Below, piece after piece: positions 1-12,080 of a stretch of 64,000 nucleotides of DNA; position 1 is the stretch's first letter, and every line of letters begins with the position of its first letter. The DNA comes from Symsagittifera roscoffensis. Taxonomy: Eukaryota; Xenacoelomorpha; Acoela; Convolutidae. Made by a program: the position numbers and the translations under genes. The stretch is from contig NC_087065.1 of NCBI RefSeq assembly GCF_963678635.1, forward strand, positions 65,939,374 through 66,003,373. The letters are read 5' to 3'. The notes beneath the pieces were generated by a model. That model ran no database searches, had not been told where the DNA came from, and saw nothing but the letters and a program-made list of their open reading frames with translations.

Positions 1-3000
1 AAATTGGTAGTTCCCACTAGCTTCTGGTCTTGGCTACTAAATGTTTCTTCAGTTTTGACATCTTTGGATTACACAGCGACCCTTTTTTGGGTTGTTATTG
101 CGTTGTGGATATGCTGGGAATAAGGTTTATGGGAGTACTTTTTTTGATTTGGGTTCTTATGTTTCTGAAATATGTCTTTTTTTGTGTTCATCCTTGATGC
201 GACTTTTTGTGGTACAAATTTTTTCATTTTCCAGGACGTGTGTGGCTAATTAAGAAGTCTTGATGTGTTCATTGTTGTTCCAATCATCAATTCTGCTGGG
301 TTAGCGATCGTTGCACAAGAGAATTTGCACTGTGGTGATTTTTTTTCCGAAAAAAATTGTCGTTACAAATTGGTAGTTTCCACTAGCTTCTGGTCTGGCT
401 ACTGAAAGTTTCTTCAGTTTTGACAACCAAAAAAATACATAGAGACAATTATTTTGGGTTGTTAATGAGTTAATGCGTTTTGGGTATGCTGACGGTTCAT
501 GGGAGTATTACGTTTTTGATTCTGGTCTTTATGTTTTTGACATATGTCATCTTTTGTGTTTGTTCTTGATGCGATCTTTTGTGGTACAAATTTTTTCGTT
601 TTTCAGGACACTGTGTAGCTAGTTAAGTCATCTTGATGTGTACATTGTTGTTCCATTCATCAGTTCTACTTGGTTAGTGTCGTTGCAGAAGCGGATTTGC
701 AAGGTGGTGATTTTTTTCCCAAAAAAAATTGCCGTTACCAATTGGTAGTTTCCGCTAGCTTCTGGTCTTGGCTACTGAATGTTTCTTCAGTTTTGACAAC
801 CAAACAATACACAGCGACATTTTTTTTTGAGTTGTTAATTTGTTAAAGCGTTCTTGATATGCTGAGGGTTCATGGGAGTACTAAGTTTTTGATTTTGGTC
901 TTCATGTTTCTGAATTATGTTTTTTTTTGTGTTTGTTCTTAATGCAATCTTTTGTGGTACAAATTGTTTTCATTTTTCAGAACACTGTGTGGCTAGTTAA
1001 GTCATCTTGATATGTTCATTGTTGTTCCAATCATCAGTTCTATTACGTTAGCGATCGTTGCAGAAGCGGAAATGCGCTGTGGTGATTTTTTGTCCGAAAA
1101 AATTTGTCGTCACAAATTGGTAGTTTCCACTAGCTTCTGGTCTTGGCTAATGAGTGTTTCTTCAGTTTTGACATCTTTGAAATACACAGCGCTGCTTTTT
1201 TGGTTTGTTAATGTGTAGTGGGTTTGCTGAGTGCTCATGGGAGTTCTGGGTTTTTGATTTTGGTATTTATGTTTCTGAAATATGTCTTTTTGTGTTCAGC
1301 TTAATGCGGTTTTTTGTGGTACAAATTTCTTCACTTTCCAGGACAGGATGTGGCTAGTTAAGAATCCTTGATGTGTTCATTGTTGATCCAATCATCAATT
1401 CAACTGGGTTAGCGATCGTTGCAGAAGCGGATTTGCGATGTGGTGATTTTTTTTTCCAAAAAAAATTGCCATTACAAATTGGTAGTTTCCACTAGCTTCT
1501 GGTCTTGGCTACTGAATGTTTCTTCAGTTTTGACAACTAAAAAATACACAGCGACATTTTTTTGAGTTGTTAATTTGTTAATGCATTGTGGATATGCTGA
1601 GGGTTCATGGGAGTACTAAGTTTTTGATTTTGGTCTTCATGTTTCTGAATTATGTTTTTTTTTGTGTTTGTTCTTAATGCAATCTTTTGTGGTACAAATT
1701 GTTTTCATTTTTCAGGACACTGTGTGGCTAGTTAAGTCATCTTGATGTGTTCATTGTTGTTCCAATCATCAGTTCTCCTATGTTAGCGATCGTTGCAGAA
1801 GCGGAATTGCGCTGTGTTGATTTTTTGTCCGAAAAAATGTGTCGTCACAAATTGGTAGTTTCCACTAGCTTCTGGTCTTGGCTAATGAGTGTTTCTTCAG
1901 TTTTGACATCTTTGAAATACACAGCGCTGCTTTTTTGGTTTGTTAATGTGTAGTGGGTTTGCTGAGTGCTCATGGGAGTTCTGTGTTTTTGATTTTGGTA
2001 TTTATGTTTCTGAAATATGTCTTTTTTGTTTTCAGCTTAATGCGGTGTTTTGTGGTTCAAATTTTTTCACTTTCCAGGACAGGATGTGGCTAGTTAAGAA
2101 TCCTTGATGTGTGCATTGTTGATCCAATCATCAACTCAACTGGGTTAGCGATCGTTGCAGAAGCTTATTTGCGATGTGGTGATTTTTTTCCAAAAAAAGT
2201 TGTCGTCACAAATTGGTAGTTTCCACTAGCTTCTGGTCTTGGCTACTGAATGTTTCTTCAGTTTTGACATCTTTGAAAAACACAGCGCTGCTTTTTTGGT
2301 TTGTTAATGCGTTCTGGGTTTGCTGAGGGTTCATGGGAGTTCTGTGTTTTTGATTTTGGTATTTATGTTTCTGAAATATGTCTTTTTTTGTGTTCAGCTT
2401 GATGCGGTTTTTTGTGGTACAAATTTTTTCACTTTCCAGGACAGGATGTGGCTAGTTAAGAAGTGGTGATGTGTTCATTGTTGTTGCAATCATCAATTCA
2501 ACTGGGTTAGCGATCGTTGCAGAAGCTGATTTGCGATGTGGTGATTTTTTTTTCAAAAAAGTGGTCGTCACAAATTGGTAGTTTCCACTAGCTTCTGGTC
2601 TTGGCTACTAAATGTTTCTTCAGTTTTGACATCTTTGAATTACACAGCGACCCTTTTTTGGGTTGTTATTGCGTTGTGGATATGCTGGGAGTAAGGTTTA
2701 TGGGAGTACTTTTTTGATTGGGGTTCTTATGTTTCTGAAATATGTCTTTTTTTTGTGTTCATCCTTGATGCGACTTTTTGTGGTACAAATTTTTTCATTT
2801 TCCAGGACAGTGTGTGGCTAATTAAGAAGTCTTGATGTGTTCATTGTTGTTCCAATCATCAATTTTACTGGGTTAGCGATCGTTGCACAAGCGGATTTGC
2901 ACTGTGGTGATTTTTTTTGCAAAAAAAAGTGTCGTTACAAATTGGTAGTTTCCACTAGCTTCTGGTCTTGGCTACTGAATGTTTCTTCAGTTTTGACATC

Positions 3001-6000
3001 TTTGAAAAACACAGCGCTGCTTTTTTGGTTTGTTAATGCGTTCTGGGTATGCTGATGGTTCATGGGAGTTCTGGGTTTTTGATTTTGTAATTTAGGATTC
3101 TGAAATATGTCTTTTATTGTGTTCATCCTTGATGCGACTTTTTGTGGTACAAATTTTTTCATTTTCCAGGACAGTGTGTGGCTAATTAAGAAGTCTTGAT
3201 GTGTTCATTGTTGTTCCAATCATCAATTTTACTGGGTTAGCGATCGTTGCACAAGCGGATTTGCACTGTGGTGATTTTTTTTGCAAAAAAAAGTGTCGTT
3301 ACAAATTGGTAGTTTCCACTAGCTTCTGGTCTTGGCTACTGAATGTTTCTTCAGTTTTGTCATCTTTGAAAAACACAGCGCTGCTTTTTTGGTTTGTTAA
3401 TGCGTTCTGGGTATGCTGATGGTTCATGGGAGTTCTGGGTTTTTGATTTTGTAATTTAGGATTCTGAAATATGTCTTTTATTGTGTTCATCCTTGATGCG
3501 ATTTTTTGTGGTACAATTTTTTTCATTTTCCAGGACAGTGTGTGGCTAATTAGGAAGTCTTGATGTGTTCATTGTTGTTCCAATCATCAATTCTACTGGG
3601 TTAGCAATCTTTGCACAAGCAGATTTGCAATGTGGTTGTTATTTGTCCAAAAAAAATTGTCGTTACAAATTGGTAGTTTCCACTAGCCTCTGAACCTGGC
3701 TACTGAATGTTTCTTCAGTTTTGACAACCAAAAAATTACACAGAGACAATTTTTTTGAGTTGTTAATGTGTTAATGCGATGTGGGTATGCTGACGGTTCA
3801 TGGGAGTATTACGTTTTTGATTTTGAACTTTATGTTTCTGAACTATGTCATTTTTTGTGTTTGTTCTTGATGCGATCTTTTGTGGTACAAATTTTTTCGT
3901 TTTTCAGGACACTGTGTGTCTGGTTAAGTCATCTTGATGCGTACATTGTTGTTCCATTCATCAGTTCTACTGGGTTAGCGATCGTTGCAGAAGCGGAATT
4001 GCGCTGTGGTGATTTTTTGTCCGAAAAAATTTGTCGTCACAAATTGGTAGTTTCCACTAGCTTCTGGTCTTGGCTAATGAGTGTTTCTTCAGTTTTGACA
4101 TCTTTGAATTACACAGCGCTGCTTTTTTGGTTTGTTAATGTGTAGTGGGTTTGCTGAGTGCTCATGGGAGTTCTGTCTTTTTGATTTTGGTATTTATGTT
4201 TCTGAAATATGTCTTTTTTGTGTTCAGCTTAATGCGGTGTTTTGTGGTTCAAATTTTTTCAATTTCCAGGACAGGATGTGGCTAGTTAAGAATCCTTAAT
4301 GTGTTCATTGTTGATCCAATCATCAATTCAACTGGGTTAGCGATCGTTGCAGAAGCTTATTTGCGATGTGGAGATTTTTTTCCAAAAAAAGTTGTCGTCA
4401 CAAATTGGTAGTTTCCACTAGCTTCTGGTCTTGGCTACTGAATGTTTCTTCAGTTTTCACATCTTTGAAAAACACAGCGCTGCTTTTTTGGTTTGTTAAT
4501 GCGTTCTGGGTTTGCTGAGTGTTCATGTGAGTTCTGTGTTTTTGATTTTGGTCTTCATGTTTCTGAATTATGTTTTTTTTGTGTTTGTTCTTAGTGCAAT
4601 CTTTTGTGGTACAAATTGTTTTCATTTTTCAGGACACTGTGTGGCTAGTTAAGTCATCTTGATATGTTCATTGTTGTTCCAATCATCAGTTCTACTACGT
4701 TAGAGATCGTTGCAGAAGCGGAGTTGCGCTGTGGTGATTTTTTGTCCGAAAAAATTTGTCGTCACAAATTTGTAGTTTCCACTAGCTTCTGGTCTTGGCT
4801 AATGAGTGTTTCTTCAGTTTTGACATCTTTGAAATACACAGCGCTGCTTTTTTGGTTTGTTAATGTGTAGTGGGTTTGCTGAGGGCTCATATGAGTTCTG
4901 GGTTTTTGATTTTGGTATTTATGTTTCTGAAATATGTCTTTTTTGTGTTCAGCTTAATGCGGTTTTTTGTGGTACAAATTTTTTCACTTTCCAGGACAGG
5001 ATGTGGCTAGTTAAGAATCCTTGATGTGTTCATTGTTGATCCAATCATCAATTCAACTGGGTTAGCGATCGTTGCAGAAGCGGATTTGCGATGTGGTGAT
5101 TTTTTTTCCAAAAAAATTTGCCGTTACAAATTGGTAGTTTCCACTAGCTTCTGGTCTTGGCTACTGAATGTTTCTTCAGTTTTGACAACTAAAAAATACA
5201 CAGCGACATTTTTTTTGAGTTGTTAATTTGTTAATGCGTTGTGGATATGCTGAGGTTTCATGGGAGTACTAAGTTTTTGATTTTGGTCGTCAAGTTTCTG
5301 AATTATGTTTTTTTTTGTGTTTGTTCTTAATGCAATCTTTTGTGGTACAAATTGTTTTCATTTTTCAGGACACTGTGTGGCTAGTTTAGTCATCTTGATG
5401 TGTTCATTGTTGTTACAATCATCATTTCTCCTACGTTAGCGATCGTTGCAAAAGCGGAATTGCGCTGTGTTGATTAATTGGTAGTTTCCACTAGCTTCTG
5501 GTCTTGGCTAATGAGTGTTTCTTCAGTTTTGACATCTTTGAAATACACAGCGCTGCTTTTTTGGTTTGTTAATGTGTAGTGGGTTTGCTGAGTGCTCATG
5601 GGAGTTCTGTGTTTTTGATTTTGGTATTTATGTTTCTGAAATATGTCTTTTTTGTGTTCAGCTTAATGCGGTGTTTTGTGGTTCAAATTTTTTCATTTCC
5701 AGGTCAGGATGTGGCTAGTTAAGAATCCTTGATGTGTTCATTGTTGATCCAATCATCAACTCAACTGGATTGGCGATCGTTGCAGAAGCTTATTTGCGAT
5801 GTGGTGATTTTTTTCCAAAAAAAGTTGTCGTCACAAATTGGTAGTTTCCACTAGCTTCTGGTCTTGGCTACTGAATGTTTCTTCAGTTTTGACATCTTTG
5901 AAAAACACAGCGCTGCTTTTTTGGTTTGTTAATGCGTTCTGGGTTTGCTGAGTGTTCATGGGAGTTCTGTGTTTTTGATTCTGGTATTTATGTTTCTGAA

Positions 6001-9000
6001 ATATGTCTTTTTTGTGTTCAGCTTGATGCGACTTTTTGTGGTAGAAATTTTTTCATTTTCCAGGACAGTGTGTGGCTAATTAAGAAGTCTTGATGTGTTC
6101 ATTGTTGTTCCAATCATCAATTTTACTGGGTTAGCGATCGTTGCACAAGCGGATTTGCACTGTGGTGATTTTTTTTGCAAAAAAAAGTGTCGTTACAAAT
6201 TGGTAGTTTCCACTACCTTCTGGTCTTGGCTACTGAATGTTTCTTCAGTTTTGACAACCAAAAAATACACAGCAACATTTTTTTTTGAGTTGTTAATTTG
6301 TTAATGCGTTTTGGATATGCTGAAGGTTCATGGGAGTACTAAGTTTTTGATTTTGGTCGTCATGTTTCTGAATTATGTTTTTTTTGTGTTTTTTCTTAAT
6401 GCAATCTTTTGTGGTACAAATTGTTTTCATTTTTCAGGACACTGTGTGGCTAGTTAAGTCATCTTGATGTGTTCATTGTTGTTCCAATCATCAGTTCTAC
6501 TACGCTAGCGATCGTTGCAGAAACTGAATTGCGCTGTGGTGATTTTTTGTCCGATAAAATTTGTCGTCACAAATTGGTAGTTTCCACTAGCTTCTGGTCT
6601 TGGCTAATGAGTGTTTCTTCAGTTTTGACATCTTTGAAATACACAGCGCTGCTTTTTTGGCTTGTTAAAGTGTAGTGGGTTTGCTGAGTGCTCATGGGAG
6701 TTCTGGGTTTTTGATTTTGGTATTTATGTTTCTGAAATATGTCTTTTTTGTGTTCAGCTTAATGCGGTTTTTTGTGGTACAAATTTTTTCAATTTCCAGG
6801 ACAGGATGTGGCTAGTTAAGAATCCTTAATGTGTTCATTGTTGATCCAATCATCAATTCAACTGGGTTAGCGATCGTTGCAGAAGCTGATTTGCGATGTG
6901 GTGATTTTTTCCCAAAAAAAGTTGTCGTCACAAATTGGTAATTTCCACTAGCTTCTGGTCTTGGCTACTGAATGTTTCTTCAGTTTTGACATCTTTGAAA
7001 AACACAGCGCTGCTTTTTTGGTTTGTTAATGCGTTCTGGGTATGCTGATGGTTCATGGGAGTTCTGGGTTTTTGATTTTGGTATTTAGGATTCTGAAATA
7101 TGTCTTTTTTTGTGTTCATCCTTGATGCGATTTTTTGTGGTACAATTTTTTTCATTTTCCAGGACAGTGTGTGGCTAATTAAGAAGTCTTGATGTGTTCA
7201 TTGTTGTTCCAATCATCAATTCTACTGGGTTAGCAATCTTTGCACAAGCGGATTTGCAATGTGGTTGTTTTTTTGTCCAAAAAAATTGTCGTTACAAATT
7301 GGTAGTTTCCACTAGCCTCTGAACCTGGCTACTGAATGTTTCTTCAGTTTTGACAACCAAAAAATTACACAGAGACAATTTTTTTGAGTTGTTAATGTGT
7401 TAATGCGTTGTGGGTATGCTGACGGTTCATGGGATTATTACGTTTTTGATTTTGAACTTTATGTTTCTGAAATATGACATTTTTTGTGTTTGTTCTTGAT
7501 GCGATCTTTTGTGGTACAAATTTTTTCGTTTTTCAGGACACTGTGTGTCTAGTTAAGTCATCTTGATGCGTACATTGTTGTTCCATTCATCAGTTCCACT
7601 GGGTTAGCGTTCGTTGCAGAAGCGGATTTGCTCTGTGGCAATTTTTTGTCCAAAAAAATTGTCGTTACAGATTGGTAGTTTCCACTAGCTTCTGGTCTTG
7701 GCTACTGAATGTTTCTTCAGTTTTGACTACCAAAAAAATACAGAGCGACAATTTTTTTGAGTTGTTAATGTGTTAATGCGTTCTGGGTATGCTGAAGGTT
7801 CATGGCAGTACTAAGTTTTTGATTTTGGTCTTTATGTTTCTGAGTTATGTCTTTTTTGTTTTTGTTCTTAATGCGATCTTTTGTGCTACATTTTTTTTTT
7901 CATTTTTCAGGACACTGTGTGGCTAGTTAAGTCATCTTGATGTGTTCATTGTTGTGCAAATCATCAGTTCTACTGGGTTAGCGATCGTTGCAGTAGCGAA
8001 TTTGCGCTGTGGTGATTTTTTGTCCGAAAAAAGTTGTCGTTACAAATTGGTAGTTTCCACTAGCTTCTGGTCTTGGCTACTGAATGTTTCTTCAGTTTTG
8101 ACTACCAAAAAAATACACAGCGACAGTTTTTTTGAGTTGTTGATGTGTTAATGCGTTTTGGCTAAGCTGAAGGTTCATGGGAGTACTAAGTTTTTAGTTT
8201 TGGTCTTTATATTTCTGAAGTATGTCTTTTTTGTGTTTGTTCTTGATGCGATTTTTTGTGGTACAAATTTTTTCATTTTTCAGGACACTTAGGCTAGTTA
8301 AATCATCTTGATGGGTACTTTGTTATTCCATTCATCATTTCTAACGGGTTAGCGTTCGTTGCAGAAGCGGATTTGCTCTGTGGTAATTTTTGGTCCGAAA
8401 AAAGTTGTCGTTACAAATTGGTAGTTTCCACTAGCTTCTGGTCTTGGCTAATGAGTGTTTCTTCAGTTTTGACATCTTTGAAATACACAGCGCTGCTTTT
8501 TTGGTTTGTTAAAGTGTAGTGGGTTTGCTGAGTGCTCATGGGAGTTCTGAGTTTTTGATTTCGGTATTTATGTTTCTGAAATATGTCTTTTTTGTGTTCA
8601 GCTTAATGCGGTTTTTTGTGGTACAAATTTTTTCAATTTCCAGGACAGGATGTGGCTAGTTAAGAATCCTTAATGTGTTCATTGTTGATCCAATCATCAA
8701 TTCAACTGGGTTAGCGATCGTTGCAGAAGCTGATTTGCGATGTGGTGATTTTTTCCCAAAAAAAGTTGTCGTCACAAATTGGTAATTTCCACTAGCTTCT
8801 GGTCTTGGCTACTGAATGTTTCTTCAGTTTTGACATCTTTGAAAAACACAGCGCTGCTTTTTTGGTTTGTTAATGCGGCGTTCTGGGTATGCTGATGGTT
8901 CATGGGAGTTCTGGGTTTTTGATTTTGGTATTTAGGATTCTGAAATATGTCTTTTTTTGTGTTCATCCTTGATGCGATTTTTTGTGGTACAATTTTTTTC

Positions 9001-12000
9001 ATTTTCCAGGACAGTGTGTGGCTAATTAAGAAGTCTTGATGTGTTCATTGTTGTTCCAATCATCAATTCTACTGGGTTAGCAATCTTTGCACAAGCGGAT
9101 TTGCAATGTGGTTGTTTTTTGTCCAAAAAAAATTGTCGTTACAAATTGGTAGTTTCCACTAGCCTCTGAACCTGGCTACTGAATGTTTTTTCAGTTTTGA
9201 CAACCAAAAAATTACACAGAGACAATTTTTTTGAGTTTTTAATGTGTTAATGCGTTGTGGGTATGCTGACGGTTCATGGGAGTATTACGTTTTTGATTTT
9301 GAACTTTATGTTTCTGAAATATGTCATTTTTTGTGTTTGTTCTTGATGCGATCTTTTGTGGTACAAATTTTTTCGTTTTTCAGGACACTGTGTGTCTAGT
9401 TAAGTCATCTTGATGCGTACATTGTTGTTCCATTCATCAGTTCTACTGGGTTAGCGTTTGTTGCAGAAACGGATTTGCTCTGTGGCAATTTTTTGTCCAA
9501 AAAAATTGTCGTTACAAATTGGTAGTTTCCACTAGCTTCTGGTCTTGGCTACTGAATGTTTCTTCAGTTTTGACTACCAAAAAATACAGAGCGACAATTT
9601 TTTTGAGTTGTTAATGTGTTAATGCGTTCTGGGTATGCTGAAGGTTCATGGCAGTACTAAGTTTTTGATTTTGGTCTTTATGTTTCTGAGTTATGTCTTT
9701 TTTGTTTTTGTTCTTAATGCGATCTTTTGTGGTACACATTTTTTTCATTTTTCAGGACACTGTGTGGCTAGTTAAGTCATCTTGATGTGTTCAGTGTTGT
9801 GCAAATCATCATCTCTACTGGGTTAGCGATCGTTGCAGAAGCGAATTTGCGATGTGCTGATTTTTTGTCCGAAAAAAATTGTCGTTACAAATTGGTAGTT
9901 TCCACTAGCTTCTGGTCTTGGCTACTGAATCTTTCTTCAGTTTTGACTACCAAAAAATACACAGCGACAATTTTTTTGAGTTGTTGATGTGTTAATGCGT
10001 TTTGGGTAAGCTGAAGGTTCATGGGAGTACTAAGTTTTTGGTTTTGGTCTTTATATTTCTGAAGTATGTCTTTTTTGTGTTTGTTCTTGATGCGATTTTT
10101 TGTGGCACAAATTTTTTCATTTTTCAGGACACTTAGGCTAGTTAAGTCATCTTGATGTGTACTTTGTTGTTCCATTCATCATTTCTAATGGATTAGCGTT
10201 CGTTGCAGAAGCGGATTTGCTCTGTGGTAATTTTTTGTCCGAAAAAAGTTGTCGTTACAAATTGGTAGTTTCCACTAGCTTCTGGTCTTGGCTACTGAAT
10301 GTTTCTTCAGTTTTGACAACCAAAAAAATACACAGCGACAATTTTTTTTGGGTTGTTAATGTGGTAATGCGTTGTGGATATGCTGACGGTTCATGGAAGT
10401 ACTAAGTTTTCGCTTTGGGTCTTTATGTTTCCGAAATATGTCTTTTTCGTGTTTGTTCATAATGCGATCTTTTGTGGTACAAAATTTTTCATTTTTCAGA
10501 ACACTGTTTGGCTAGTTAAGTCATCTTGGTGTGTTCATTGTTGTTCCAATCATCAGTTCTACTACATTAGCGATCGTTGCAGAAGCGGAGTTGCGCTGTG
10601 GTGATTTTTTTAAAAAAAAGTGGTCGTTACAAATTGGTAGTTTCCACTAGCTTCTGGTCTTGGCTACTGAATGATTCTTCAGTTTTGACTACCAAAAAAT
10701 TACACAGCGACAATTTTTTTGAGTTGTTAATGTGGTAATGCGTTGTGGATATGCTGAAGTTTCATGGGAGTACTAAGTTTTTGATTTTGGTCTTCATGTT
10801 TCTGAATTATGTTTTTTTTGTGTTTGTTATTAATGCAATCTTTTGTGGTACAAATTGTTTTGAATTTTCAGGACACTGTGTGGCTAGTTAGGTCATCTTG
10901 ATGTGTTCATTGTTGTTCCAATCATCAGTTCTACTACGTTAGCGATCGTTGCAGAAGCGGAATTGCACTGTGGTGATTTTGTTTAAAAAAAGTGGTCGTC
11001 ACAAATTGTTAGTTTCCACTAGCTTCTGGCCTTGGTTACTGAATGTTTCTTTAGTTTTGACATCTTTGAAAAACACAGCGACGTTTTTTTGGGTTGTTAG
11101 TGCTTCGTGGATATGCTGATGGTTCGTGAGAGTACTACGTTTATGATTTTGGACTTCAGGTTTCCGAAATATGTCTTTTTTTGTGTTCATCCTTGATGCG
11201 ATTTTTGTTACAAATTTTTTCATTTTCCAGGTCAGTGTGTGGCTAGTTAAGAAATCTTGATGTGTTCATTGTTTTCCAATCATCAGTTCTACTGGGTTAG
11301 CGTTCGGTGCAGAAGCGGATTTGCTATCTGTTATTTTTTTGTCCGAAAAAAGTTGTCGTCACAAATTGGTAGTTTCCACTAGCTTCTGGTCTTGGCTAAT
11401 GAGTGTTTCTTCAGTTTTGATATCTTTGAAATACACAGCGCTGCTTTTTTGGTTTGTTAATGTGTAGTGTGTTGGCTGAGTGCTCATGGGAATTCTGCGT
11501 TTTTGAGCTTGGTAATTATGTTTCTGAAATCTGTCTTTTTTTGTGTTCATCCTTGGTGCGACTTTTTGTGGAACATTCTTTTTAGTTTTTCAGACCATTG
11601 TGTGGCTAGTTAAGAATTCTTGATGTGTTCCTTGTTGATCCTTTCATCAGTTCAAATGGGTTAGCAATCGTTGCAGAAGCGAGTTTGCGCTGTGGTGATT
11701 TTTTGTCCGAAAAAAACGTCGTCACAATTTGGTAGTTTCCACTAGCTTCTGGTCTTGGCTAATGAGTGTTTCTTCAGTTTTGACATCTTTGAAATACACA
11801 GCGCTGCTTTTTTGGTTTGTTAATGTGTAGTGGGTTTGCTGAGTGCTCATGGGAATTCTGCGTTTTTGAGTTTGGTAATTATGTTTCTGAAATCTGTCTT
11901 TTTTGTGTTCATCCTTGATGCGACTTTTTGTGGAACATTCTTTTTCGTTTTTCAGACCAATGTGTGGCTAGTTAAGAATTCTTGATGTGTTCCTTGTTGA

Positions 12001-12080
12001 TCCTTTCATCAGTTCTAATGGGTTAGCGATCGTTGCAGAAGCGAGTTTGCGCTGTGGTGATTTTTTATCCGAAAAAAAAA
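1..12080. repeat. Satellite array, subfamily A (about 363-bp monomers)
   Basis: Head-to-tail monomers recur about every 360-370 bp; the landmark CTAGCTTCTGGTCTTGGCTA falls near 20, 755, 1132, 1494, 1866, 2228, 2588, 2957 and 3321, and so on. Each monomer also has GCGATCGTTGCAGAAGCG, a stretch near TTTTTTGTCCGAAAA, and a pyrimidine tract ending in TTTTTCAG or TTTTCCAG followed by GACA. Dimer-level similarity is clear, for example 1012 against 1747 (735 bp). The left end is cut by the window edge. Short ORFs of 66-76 codons occur on both strands but are the same few peptides repeated, so I do not call genes. The array could be pericentromeric or an arm satellite; nothing here decides that. Confidence 0.95.
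6590..10180. repeat. Five-monomer higher-order duplication inside the satellite (offset about 1,845 bp)
   Basis: The blocks near 6,590-8,330 and 8,435-10,180 are almost the same sequence in the same monomer order. The segment at 6928-7155 recurs at 8772-9002 with an extra GCG, and the segment at 7942-8151 recurs at 9787-9987. The offset of 1,844-1,845 bp is five monomers. The two copies share private variants, such as the CCTCTGAACCTGGC monomer, that the neighbours lack, so this is a recent segmental duplication within the array and not monomer-by-monomer homogenisation. Confidence 0.85.
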
